Shown here piece by piece: positions 7,900 through 12,790 of a stretch of DNA of 12,790 nt (positions within the stretch are counted from its first letter, which is position 1; each line of letters begins with the position of its first letter). Made by a program: the position numbers and the translations under genes. The notes under the pieces were generated by a model, which saw only the letters and a list, made by a program, of their open reading frames with translations, was not told the origin of the DNA and did no database searches. The stretch comes from an uncultured Oscillospiraceae bacterium (GTDB taxonomy: Bacteria; Bacillota; Clostridia; Oscillospirales; Oscillospiraceae), in contig CAKTIH010000063.1 in assembly GCA_934565615.1 (NCBI GenBank), positions 1-12,790 on the forward strand, written 5' to 3'.

Positions 7900-8334
7900 T
7901 TACAGGAACTTCCGTATATCTTCGGTGAGCTTTTGCTCGAGATTGATGAGCCGCTTTGTGATGTCCTTTGAGACCTCATCCGCGGCCTTGTACTGGTTCA
8001 GGTACATGTTCAGGGACTTGACGCCCATGTTGCAGCCGTCCGTCATCAGGTCGGCCACGGTCTGGTCAGAATCGTCAATGCCCATTTTCGCATTGGTCTT
8101 TATCCATGACATGCTCTTTGCGACCGGGCTCGGCTCCTTGCCCTTGTCATGGTATTTTGCCAGCAGTGTCTGAATTTCGTCGGCAAGATTTTCGTGCTCG
8201 TTCCTGCATTTTATCAGGCACTGCCTGAGTTCATTGCCGCGCACCTGGCCGAGGACCTCGTCGATCGACCCTACGCCCATTTTGATGCCAGCGTCACACT
8301 CGCGCAGCAGCCTTATCGTATCCTGTTCTATCAT
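7900..8334 (-). CDS. Small helical protein, probable four-helix-bundle (DUF2383-like)
   Basis: This encodes 144 residues from the ATG at 8334, which has AAGGAG 11 bases upstream. An ATG further out at 8367 has no ribosome binding site and would add eleven residues that do not fit. The protein is almost all amphipathic helix and begins MIEQDTIRLLRECDAGIKMG. A middle segment follows (RQCLIKCRNEHENLADEI), then KSMSWIKTNAKM, DQTVADLMTDGCNMGVKSL and a C-terminal helix ending in LEQKLTEDIRKFL. There is no signal or membrane segment. The E-x-x-x-H pattern and helix layout resemble ferritin-like four-helix bundles of unknown function that I recall in Clostridia. Conserved Cys residues are present, but a full metal-binding set is not obvious. 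It probably shares a transcript with the membrane-protein gene 86 bases upstream. Confidence 0.75.
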   Translation of the reverse strand: MIEQDTIRLLRECDAGIKMGVGSIDEVLGQVRGNELRQCLIKCRNEHENLADEIQTLLAKYHDKGKEPSPVAKSMSWIKTNAKMGIDDSDQTVADLMTDGCNMGVKSLNMYLNQYKAADEVSKDITKRLINLEQKLTEDIRKFL

Positions 8335-8420
8335 AGAGAATCCAGCTCCTTGATGGTAAAGATACATTTAGTCTGCTGTGTTTGTGCCTTTTTATTCGCG
8401 GCGGGCAGGAAGTGCTTTGC

Positions 8421-8768
8421 TCAGGTTTTGCTGTTTTCTTCTTGACCGTCATGATTTGCGGGCTTGACTTTTTCATCCAAAGCCTTCCCGAAAGCGTCAA
8501 GGCCGTCCGGACCGCAGAACGCGTCCATCAGTTTGTTGAACTCAGGGTTATCACTGTGCGTTACCGCAGCCTTGCGAATGCGCATCTGGTCGATGATCGA
8601 GAGAACCAGATCAAGACCAAGGATAGTAAGACCGATCCACAGACAGGTCTTTACCCAAATTCCGATAATGCAAAGGATGATTCCAGGAACAGACAGGTAG
8701 AAAAAGTGGAACAAAAAATTTGTAAGGACGAATTTCCAAAATGCTTTCGGGGGATATTTCCTTTCCAT
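8421..8768 (-). CDS. Small membrane protein of unknown function
   Basis: This encodes 115 residues. A strong GGAGG lies 6 bases before the ATG. A basic start (MERKYPPKAFWKF) precedes two long hydrophobic helices at about 14-36 and 39-61, the second ending in a basic R-x-R-K cluster. The remaining half is a charged, soluble C-terminal tail with a helical FNKLMDAF segment and a disordered end rich in Glu, Lys and Asn. With two helices both ends are likely cytoplasmic, though this is prediction by eye. No family name is known to me. It is first in a minus-strand pair with the helical-bundle gene, which suggests a linked role at the membrane, but nothing indicates which. Confidence 0.75.
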   Translation of the reverse strand: MERKYPPKAFWKFVLTNFLFHFFYLSVPGIILCIIGIWVKTCLWIGLTILGLDLVLSIIDQMRIRKAAVTHSDNPEFNKLMDAFCGPDGLDAFGKALDEKVKPANHDGQEENSKT

Positions 8769-8818
8769 ACTACACCTCCAAAATTAAATATGTTCAACAG
8801 GGGACGGCTTCTATAATT

Positions 8819-8847
8819 ATTATACCATTAGGCAGGATTTCAAGCAA
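8819..8847 (-). promoter_or_regulatory. Possible promoter of the 8768-7900 gene pair
   Basis: On the minus strand, a perfect TATAAT (8824-8819) is preceded after 17 bases by TTGCTT (8847-8842). Transcription would start about 45 bases before the ATG at 8768. The -10 is strong; the -35 matches only its first three bases. Confidence 0.5.
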
Positions 8848-8918
8848 GGGAAGATGTGAGGAGATCACCGCAATTCGCTCAAAAACTACGGAAGGCTTAT
8901 AGTGGCCCGACTTAAGAT

Positions 8919-8947
8919 TTGCTTTACTCTGCATAGTACAGTATGAT
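8919..8947 (+). promoter_or_regulatory. Possible promoter of the WapI-like gene
   Basis: TTGCTT (8919-8924) is followed after 17 bases by TATGAT (8942-8947). An overlapping choice is TTTACT (8923-8928) with GATAAT (8945-8950), spacing 16. Either places the transcript start near 8955, about 33 bases before the ATG. Confidence 0.5.
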
Positions 8948-8987
8948 AATATATAATCACTTATAGATACCGGGGAGGGGAGAAACC

Positions 8988-9383
8988 ATGATGTACGGGT
9001 TCGAGTACTTGGGTAATTCTCTTGAAATATTAAGGTATAGATACTTTGAAGAGGAGGCCGCCCGCGGAAACCCGTATAACAGTCAGTTTTATGTAAAGAT
9101 AGTGTCTAATGGCTTTGCCGGTATTGCGGAATGCGAATATGACCGCAAGGAATGGGACGAGTTCATACATCGGTTGGAGCTGCTCAATGATTTCAAAGTA
9201 GAAAAAGTTGTGTTTAATGATATTTGCTACGGCAGCGAAATTTCTTTTGTCATGGATGATATAGGCCATATTACGGTCAGTGGGTTCATTTATGGACCGT
9301 GTATGATACAAACTCTGCAATTTAAATTTGATGCCGACCAGACTATCTTGACTCCGTTCATAAACGCGCTGAAAAAGCTGTGA
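8988..9383 (+). CDS. WapI-like immunity protein family member (tentative)
   Basis: This encodes 131 residues. AGGGGAG is 5 bases before the first of two adjacent ATG codons (8988 and 8991), so either could start. It is cytoplasmic with no signal or membrane segment. The layout is a beta strand pair (SQFYVKIVSNGFAGIAECEY), a helix (EWDEFIHRLELL), further strands including GHITVSGFIYG, and the ending QFKFDADQTILTPFINALKKL. That order, with GF-x-G early, GHI-x-V-x-G in the middle and F-D-x-DQT-x-L-x-x-F-I at the end, resembles proteins of the WapI immunity type, which protect against contact-dependent or polymorphic toxins. The gene is visibly richer in A and T than its neighbours, which suits a transferred gene. 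No toxin gene is next to it, so it would be an orphan. The family call is recall, not a search. Confidence 0.6.
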   Translation: MMYGFEYLGNSLEILRYRYFEEEAARGNPYNSQFYVKIVSNGFAGIAECEYDRKEWDEFIHRLELLNDFKVEKVVFNDICYGSEISFVMDDIGHITVSGFIYGPCMIQTLQFKFDADQTILTPFINALKKL

Positions 9384-9420
9384 TCATTTGAGAAAGCGCA
9401 CTCACTTTAATGCTCGATAT

Positions 9421-9459
9421 AACCCCAGAAGCTCCCTAAACTTTGGAGCTTCCGGGGTT
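9421..9459. terminator. Bidirectional terminator hairpin
   Basis: The stem AACCCC-A-GAAGCTCC pairs with GGAGCTTC-C-GGGGTT with a single A-C mismatch (9421-9435 with 9445-9459), around a nine-base loop. It sits between two convergent genes, 37 bases after the WapI-like stop and 10 bases beyond the TetR stop, and can serve both. Confidence 0.8.
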
Positions 9460-9469
9460 TCCGTCTGCG

Positions 9470-10051
9470 TTATGATCCGGCAAGCCCTGCGATGCTGCCG
9501 ATGATGTTGTCGTTTATCCGCCCTGTCAGAGCTCTGTTGTAGTTGCAGATGAAGGTCCCGGCGATGAGTATCATCATCGCCTCCGCTTCGCTCTTTCCGA
9601 CTTCCTCGCCGTAGATCGAGATAAGACAGCCTTCCATGACCTCGCGCCACTCTCGAAACTCCTCGCGGATCATCTGCCCTATCTCGGCGTTATAGTGGCC
9701 GAGGACATATGTCTGCGTCGTGGCGTTCGGGCGCAGCTCGCCCTCCGGAGCATCGGCGACGTATTTCATGAAAGCGTTCATGTACGCAAGGTTTGACTCA
9801 TAGTCCTTTCTGCTGTGAGCCCTGAACCATTCCATGCAGTGCTTTGACATGTACTCCCGTGTGTATTTCACATAGCTGAGTATGAGCGCGTCCTTGCTCT
9901 CAAAGTAATTGAGCAGCTTCGGGTGCGACATGCCCGCCTCCGCGGCGATGTCGCGCAGCGTCACCTTATCGATGGGCTTCTTTTCAATGCAGCGCTGGAA
10001 GGCCAGAAGGATATCCATGCGCACTTTTTCTTTGTCAACAATAATAGGCAT
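9470..10051 (-). CDS. TetR-family transcriptional regulator
   Basis: This encodes 193 residues, usual for the family. The N-terminal helix-turn-helix domain is typical: VRMDILLAFQRCIEKKPID, then VTLRDIAAEAGMSHPKLLNYF (helices 2-3) and ESKDALIL leading into helix 4. The C-terminal two thirds (about 55-193) is all helical and would form the dimer and ligand pocket. It contains a few Cys and His residues, but no recognised metal site. The gene diverges from the ATPase operon, and the spacer holds two matching inverted repeats, so it probably represses itself and the operon. The ATG at 10051 has no ribosome binding site, and the predicted transcript start falls at or very near it. A Met twelve codons in (10018) is an alternative start, also with a weak site. 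The ligand is unknown; copper or an associated small molecule is inference from context. Confidence 0.9.
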   Translation of the reverse strand: MPIIVDKEKVRMDILLAFQRCIEKKPIDKVTLRDIAAEAGMSHPKLLNYFESKDALILSYVKYTREYMSKHCMEWFRAHSRKDYESNLAYMNAFMKYVADAPEGELRPNATTQTYVLGHYNAEIGQMIREEFREWREVMEGCLISIYGEEVGKSEAEAMMILIAGTFICNYNRALTGRINDNIIGSIAGLAGS

Positions 10052-10057
10052 GGCTGA

Positions 10058-10086
10058 AGTTTATCATATTCTTACCACACGGTCAA
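10058..10086 (-). promoter_or_regulatory. Possible tetR promoter
   Basis: On the minus strand, TTGACC (10086-10081) is followed after 17 bases by TAAACT (10063-10058). Transcription would then start close to the A of the ATG at 10051, giving a leaderless or nearly leaderless message. A TATGAT at 10068-10063 is an alternative -10 and also leaves almost no leader. Confidence 0.4.
10072..10086. promoter_or_regulatory. Putative TetR operator O1
   Basis: TTACCACACGGTCAA contains the half sites TTACC and GGTCA around four bases. The half sites and their spacing are the same as in O2, whose centre is 58 bases away. It overlaps the -35 and spacer of the likely tetR promoter, as expected for autorepression. 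Confidence 0.55.
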
Positions 10087-10095
10087 CAAAAACCC

Positions 10096-10122
10096 TTGAC
10101 ATAGCGCCTCAAGAGTGATAAT
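10096..10122 (+). promoter_or_regulatory. Probable promoter of the copper-ATPase operon
   Basis: A perfect TTGACA (10096-10101) is followed by GATAAT (10117-10122) with a short 15-base spacer, or by TAATTT (10119-10124) with 17 bases. Transcription would begin near 10129, within operator O2 and about 40 bases before the first ATG. Confidence 0.55.
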
Positions 10123-10125
10123 TTA

Positions 10126-10147
10126 TTAATTACCAATTGGTCATTAA
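10126..10147. promoter_or_regulatory. Putative TetR operator O2, 22-base palindrome
   Basis: The core ACCAATTGGT is a perfect 10-base palindrome. The symmetry extends outward through one mismatched pair to TTAAT on the left and ATTAA on the right, 22 bases in all. It includes TTACC-AATT-GGTCA, the same half sites as O1. It covers the predicted transcript start of the operon, a position at which a bound repressor blocks initiation. Size and symmetry are usual for TetR-family dimers. Confidence 0.65.
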
Positions 10148-10167
10148 AAATTTTGGAGGGGATCAAT

Positions 10168-10674
10168 ATGTCGGAAGCTCAGCAGAAAACGGTCAAGCTG
10201 CTGGATACCAAGCTTGACGCGAAAACCATCAAGACCATCACCGTCTGCGCAATAGTTATGGTGATCGCCGTGCTCATCCATGACGGGGACCATATCCGTC
10301 AGGCACTCAATTGGGGGTACTCTATCCCTATCTCGCTGTGGGTGCTGAACCTCACGGTGTACGTTCTGCCCGTCGTCACGCTGTTCCTCGCGCGCAGCGG
10401 TAGGCTTTCAGCTACGCTGGTCGGCGCAGTCGCTGGCGTGTTCACTACGGCCTCGTTTCTCATAATCCATCTCTGCGGCTCGTTCTCCGGCAACTGGGGT
10501 GTGTGGAACTTCTCGTACTTCGACCTTATAAAGGGCGTTACATATAACGGTGTGTTCTATCAGGGGATAGACTGGCTCAGCTGGGTGCTCCTGTTCCATA
10601 TCCCGGTCTGCTGCCTGCCGTGCTCATGGGTGTGCTTCAAGGAATACCGCCGTATCAAAAATGCAGCAGAATAA
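10168..10674 (+). CDS. Four-helix membrane protein with HDGDH motif, unknown function
   Basis: This encodes 168 residues from the ATG at 10168, which has GGAGGGG 6 bases upstream. A TTG at 10153 in the same frame overlaps that ribosome binding site and is rejected. After a soluble N-terminus come hydrophobic helices at about 22-40, 53-74, 82-103 and 139-160. The end of helix 1 carries IHDGDHIRQ, helix 3 ends IIHLCGSF, and helix 4 contains FHIPVCCLPCSW. The His, Asp and Cys residues at membrane edges could bind a metal, but no known site is matched and no family was recognised. The loop between helices 3 and 4 is rich in Trp, Tyr and Phe. It is first in the operon: its last 14 bases overlap the ATPase gene. 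A role as partner or metal handler for the ATPase is inference. Confidence 0.8.
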   Translation: MSEAQQKTVKLLDTKLDAKTIKTITVCAIVMVIAVLIHDGDHIRQALNWGYSIPISLWVLNLTVYVLPVVTLFLARSGRLSATLVGAVAGVFTTASFLIIHLCGSFSGNWGVWNFSYFDLIKGVTYNGVFYQGIDWLSWVLLFHIPVCCLPCSWVCFKEYRRIKNAAE

Positions 10675-12271
10675 TATCAGCCTGTCATGCCCCGCCTGCG
10701 GGGACGCCGAGAGCGAGCTTGGCGGCAGACTGAAACTCTTAAGGACGCTTTGCATAAGCGTCCTTTTGACAATGCCGCTGTTCTGGAACCTGCGCCCCGC
10801 GATTCAGCTTGCCATAGCCACCGTCATCCAGTTCTGGCCGGGGCAGTATTTCTATAAGGGCGCGTGGACTGCACTCAAGCAGAAGGTGCTCGGCATGGAT
10901 CTTTTAGTCGCCCTGTCGACGACGGTCATCTATATCCACAGCGCCTATACCGCTTTGACGGTCCACCAGAATGTGAAGCTATATTTCCTCTCTGAGGGAG
11001 TACTCCTGTCGCTGATCCTCTTCGGCAAGTACATGGAGAGCACCTCGCGCTACGAAGCGTCCGAGGCCATAAGAAAGCTTATCCGCCTTCAGCCCGAGAC
11101 GGCGAACGTCCTGCGCGGCGATACCGTGCAGACCGTCGGCATTGAAGAACTAAAGCCCGAGGATGTCATAATCATCCGCGGCGGCGAGCGCGTACCCATT
11201 GACGGCGCAGTCATAGACGGAACGTGCCAAGCGGATGAATCCATGCTCACCGGCGAGAGCGCGCTTGTGTCAAAATCCGCCGGCAGCAAAATGTACTGCG
11301 GGACTCTCTGCCGCGAGGGGAGCGTGCGGCTCTCATGCAGGGATATCTCCGGAAAGTCCATGCTCCAACAGATAATCGACATCGTCAGCGCGGCGCAGAA
11401 CGAGAAAGCGCCCGTTGCGAGACTTGCCGATAAGATCGCCACAGTGTTCGTGCCGGTCGTGATCCTGGTCTCCGCCGGGGTGTTCTGCCTGCGGTATTTT
11501 GTGCTCGACACCGGGAACCTTGCATCAGCCGTGAACTGCGTCTGCGCGACGCTCGTCATCGCCTGCCCCTGCGCTCTCGGCCTTGCGACGCCGACCTCCA
11601 TCATGACAGGCTCGGGACGTGCGGCGGAGCTTGGCGTGCTGTTTCGCGGCGGCGAGCAGTTAGAGACGGCGTATAAGACCGATACCGTGGTCTTTGATAA
11701 GACCGGTACGCTGACCCTCGGCCTTACGGACGGCGAGGAGCAGCTGCGCGGCGGGGCCGCGGCGGCGGTCGCGGAGCTTAAAGGCCGCGGCATGGAGCTC
11801 TGGATGATAAGCGGCGATAAGCGTGACAAGGCCGAACGGATCGCGGGACTTCTCGGCATAGATAATGTATTGTGCGAGGTCAAGCCCTCGGATAAGTCCG
11901 ACGCTGTCAAGGCGCTTCAGGCAAAGGGTAAACGAGTCTGCTTTGTGGGCGACGGCATCAACGATTCTCCTGCTCTGGCCTGTGCCGATATCGGCGTTGC
12001 CCTCGGCTGCGGCACGGATATCGCCATCTCCGCCGCTGACGTGATGATCGTCGGCAGCGGCATTGACAGTGTGAAAACGGTGTTTGACATTTCTGCCGCG
12101 ACCATGCGCAACGTGCGGCAGAACCTTATCTGGGCGGTCGTCTATAATGTCATCTGTATTCCGCTTGCCGCAGCCGGGATAATCAATCCGTCCATTGCTG
12201 CGGCCGCGATGGCGCTCAGCTCAAACGGCGTTCTGCTGAATGCTCTGAGGTTAAAGAACTATGGTAAATGA
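10661..12271 (+). CDS. Cu+-type P1B ATPase lacking the nucleotide-binding N-domain
   Basis: This encodes 536 residues; CopA-type pumps usually exceed 700. Eight membrane helices are seen near 27-44, 48-63, 81-99, 107-124, 262-280, 290-312, 483-505 and 508-527. The actuator domain has TGES (197-200). CPC (302-304), YN (495-496) and M-x-x-SS (517-521) are the Cu+ site residues of the P1B-1 class. The phosphorylation motif DKTGTLT has D346; SGD (384-386) and GDGINDSPA (430-438) complete the P-domain. Between DKTGTLTLG and the DGEEQLRGGAAAAV helix there are only a few residues, where relatives carry over 100 with the HP (SEHPL) and G-x-G-x-x-A ATP-binding motifs. There is no frameshift. No N-terminal HMA domain is present, only a CPAC pair (10-13). 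It has no strong ribosome binding site and overlaps both neighbours, so it is translated by coupling. Without the N-domain, normal ATP-driven transport is doubtful. Confidence 0.9.
   Translation: MQQNNISLSCPACGDAESELGGRLKLLRTLCISVLLTMPLFWNLRPAIQLAIATVIQFWPGQYFYKGAWTALKQKVLGMDLLVALSTTVIYIHSAYTALTVHQNVKLYFLSEGVLLSLILFGKYMESTSRYEASEAIRKLIRLQPETANVLRGDTVQTVGIEELKPEDVIIIRGGERVPIDGAVIDGTCQADESMLTGESALVSKSAGSKMYCGTLCREGSVRLSCRDISGKSMLQQIIDIVSAAQNEKAPVARLADKIATVFVPVVILVSAGVFCLRYFVLDTGNLASAVNCVCATLVIACPCALGLATPTSIMTGSGRAAELGVLFRGGEQLETAYKTDTVVFDKTGTLTLGLTDGEEQLRGGAAAAVAELKGRGMELWMISGDKRDKAERIAGLLGIDNVLCEVKPSDKSDAVKALQAKGKRVCFVGDGINDSPALACADIGVALGCGTDIAISAADVMIVGSGIDSVKTVFDISAATMRNVRQNLIWAVVYNVICIPLAAAGIINPSIAAAAMALSSNGVLLNALRLKNYGK
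10741..10767 (+). other. Terminator-like hairpin inside the ATPase gene
   Basis: A perfect 10-base-pair stem AAGGACGCTT / AAGCGTCCTT with the loop TGCAT ends in TTTT (10764-10767). It lies 80 bases into the coding region, within codons for the first membrane helix. It has the form of a short intrinsic terminator or translation-sensitive attenuator, but could equally be chance within coding sequence. Confidence 0.45.
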
Positions 12272-12790
12272 AAGCTTTGTCACCAAGGTCGACGGGATGA
12301 TCTGCCCCCAGTGCGAGGACGAGATCGCCCACCGGCTCCTGCACTCGCGCGGCATAATAAGCTGCGAGGCGAGCTACCGCAGAAGCCAGGTGACCGCGGT
12401 CTACGATCCCGATATCATATCCCCAGATGAGATAGCGCGCATCCTTGCGGACACGGGCTATCCCGTTGGCAGGGGCAGCAGCGGCGCGCGGTCGGATGTA
12501 ATAGCCCTCGCCGCGGTGGCCTGCCTGTACTTCTTGATCCCCGCCGTCACGGGACTTGTGAAAGTCCCGGCAGCGGAGAGCGGAGCCGGGTTCGGCGCGC
12601 TCTTTATTATAGGTGTGCTGACCGGCGTCCACTGCATCGGGATGTGCGGCGGGATAATGCTCTCCCAGCGCAGCGCCCTGTTGTATAACGGCGGGCGGCT
12701 CCTGAGCTACACACTCATGGGCGCGCTGTTCGGCGCGATAGGGAGAATATTCAGCTATGATGCGGAGCTTAAAAGCATGCTCTTCACCGT
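12261..12790 (+). CDS. HMA domain plus TauE/SafE (DsbD-like) membrane protein, 3' end outside window
   Basis: The frame is open from the ATG at 12261 to the window edge (176 codons seen). The start overlaps the ATPase end by 11 bases, so translation is coupled. Residues 1-70 form a heavy-metal-associated domain: VDGMICPQCEDEI with C15 and C18 as the metal ligands, then the usual D-x-x-I-S-P-D-E-I and TGYPV ending. A membrane helix (about 80-100) leads to the start of a TauE/SafE or DsbD_2-type domain with GVLTGVHCIGMCGG, whose H-C-x-G-M-C signature is typical. Complete relatives often end in a cupredoxin-like domain, but that part is not visible. These proteins commonly accompany copper ATPases and are thought to handle copper or thiol redox at the membrane. 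Here it supplies the HMA domain the ATPase lacks. Confidence 0.9.
   Translation, partial: MVNESFVTKVDGMICPQCEDEIAHRLLHSRGIISCEASYRRSQVTAVYDPDIISPDEIARILADTGYPVGRGSSGARSDVIALAAVACLYFLIPAVTGLVKVPAAESGAGFGALFIIGVLTGVHCIGMCGGIMLSQRSALLYNGGRLLSYTLMGALFGAIGRIFSYDAELKSMLFT

Noticed and set aside
6717..7979. Minus-strand open frame of 420 codons
   Set aside because: It is antisense to rmlB and runs through the terminator. The Val/Arg/His-rich composition is typical of the complement of a GC-rich gene.
8335..8367. Earlier ATG for the helical-bundle gene
   Set aside because: No ribosome binding site is present, whereas AAGGAG precedes the ATG at 8334.
11089..11910. Minus-strand open frame of 273 codons
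   Set aside because: It is antisense to the ATPase, whose catalytic motifs lie in the other strand. The Ser/Pro/Thr-rich translation has no domain pattern.
10661..12271. Frameshifted or split ATPase
   Set aside because: A single frame runs from start to stop with motifs on both sides of the missing region in the right order, so the loss is an in-frame absence and not a frameshift.

Overview
The window reads as chromosomal DNA of a moderately GC-rich, Gram-positive-type member of the Clostridia, most likely the Oscillospiraceae/Eubacteriales group of gut anaerobes. The reasons are strong GGAGG-type ribosome binding sites, an OmpR-type two-component pair, small Clostridia-type proteins of unknown function, and a copper module of the ATPase plus HMA-SafE type. 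This assignment is inference; no rRNA or marker gene is present.

Layout. 1-3297 (+) is the 3' part of a very large secreted or surface protein: a Gly/Asn/Ser/Thr linker followed by about ten InlB-B-like repeat modules. A UUCG-loop terminator follows. 3468-3872 (+) is a small conserved protein of unknown function that meets, at a shared hairpin, a minus-strand response regulator/histidine kinase operon (5654 down to 3937). 5900-7847 (+) is rmlA-rmlB, making dTDP-4-keto-6-deoxyglucose for surface polysaccharide, with its own promoter and a strong hairpin at the end. 8768 down to 7900 (-) holds two small genes, a two-helix membrane protein and a probable helical-bundle protein. 8988-9383 (+) is an AT-richer gene resembling the WapI-type immunity proteins. 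10051 down to 9470 (-) is a TetR regulator.

The most interesting part is 10052 to the right edge. The tetR gene diverges from an overlapping three-gene unit: a four-helix membrane protein with an HDGDH motif, a Cu+-type P1B ATPase, and an HMA-TauE/SafE (DsbD-like) protein cut by the window edge. Two copies of TTACC-N4-GGTCA lie in the divergent spacer, one over the likely tetR promoter and one at the likely operon start, so TetR probably controls both directions. The ATPase keeps eight membrane helices, the CPC metal site, TGES, DKTGT and GDGIND, but only about 84 residues separate DKTGT from GDGIND, so the nucleotide-binding N-domain is essentially absent without any frame break. It also lacks an N-terminal HMA domain, while the next gene starts with one. 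Either this is an in-frame deletion that killed the pump, or it is a reduced ATPase lineage working with its neighbours. The sequence alone cannot decide.
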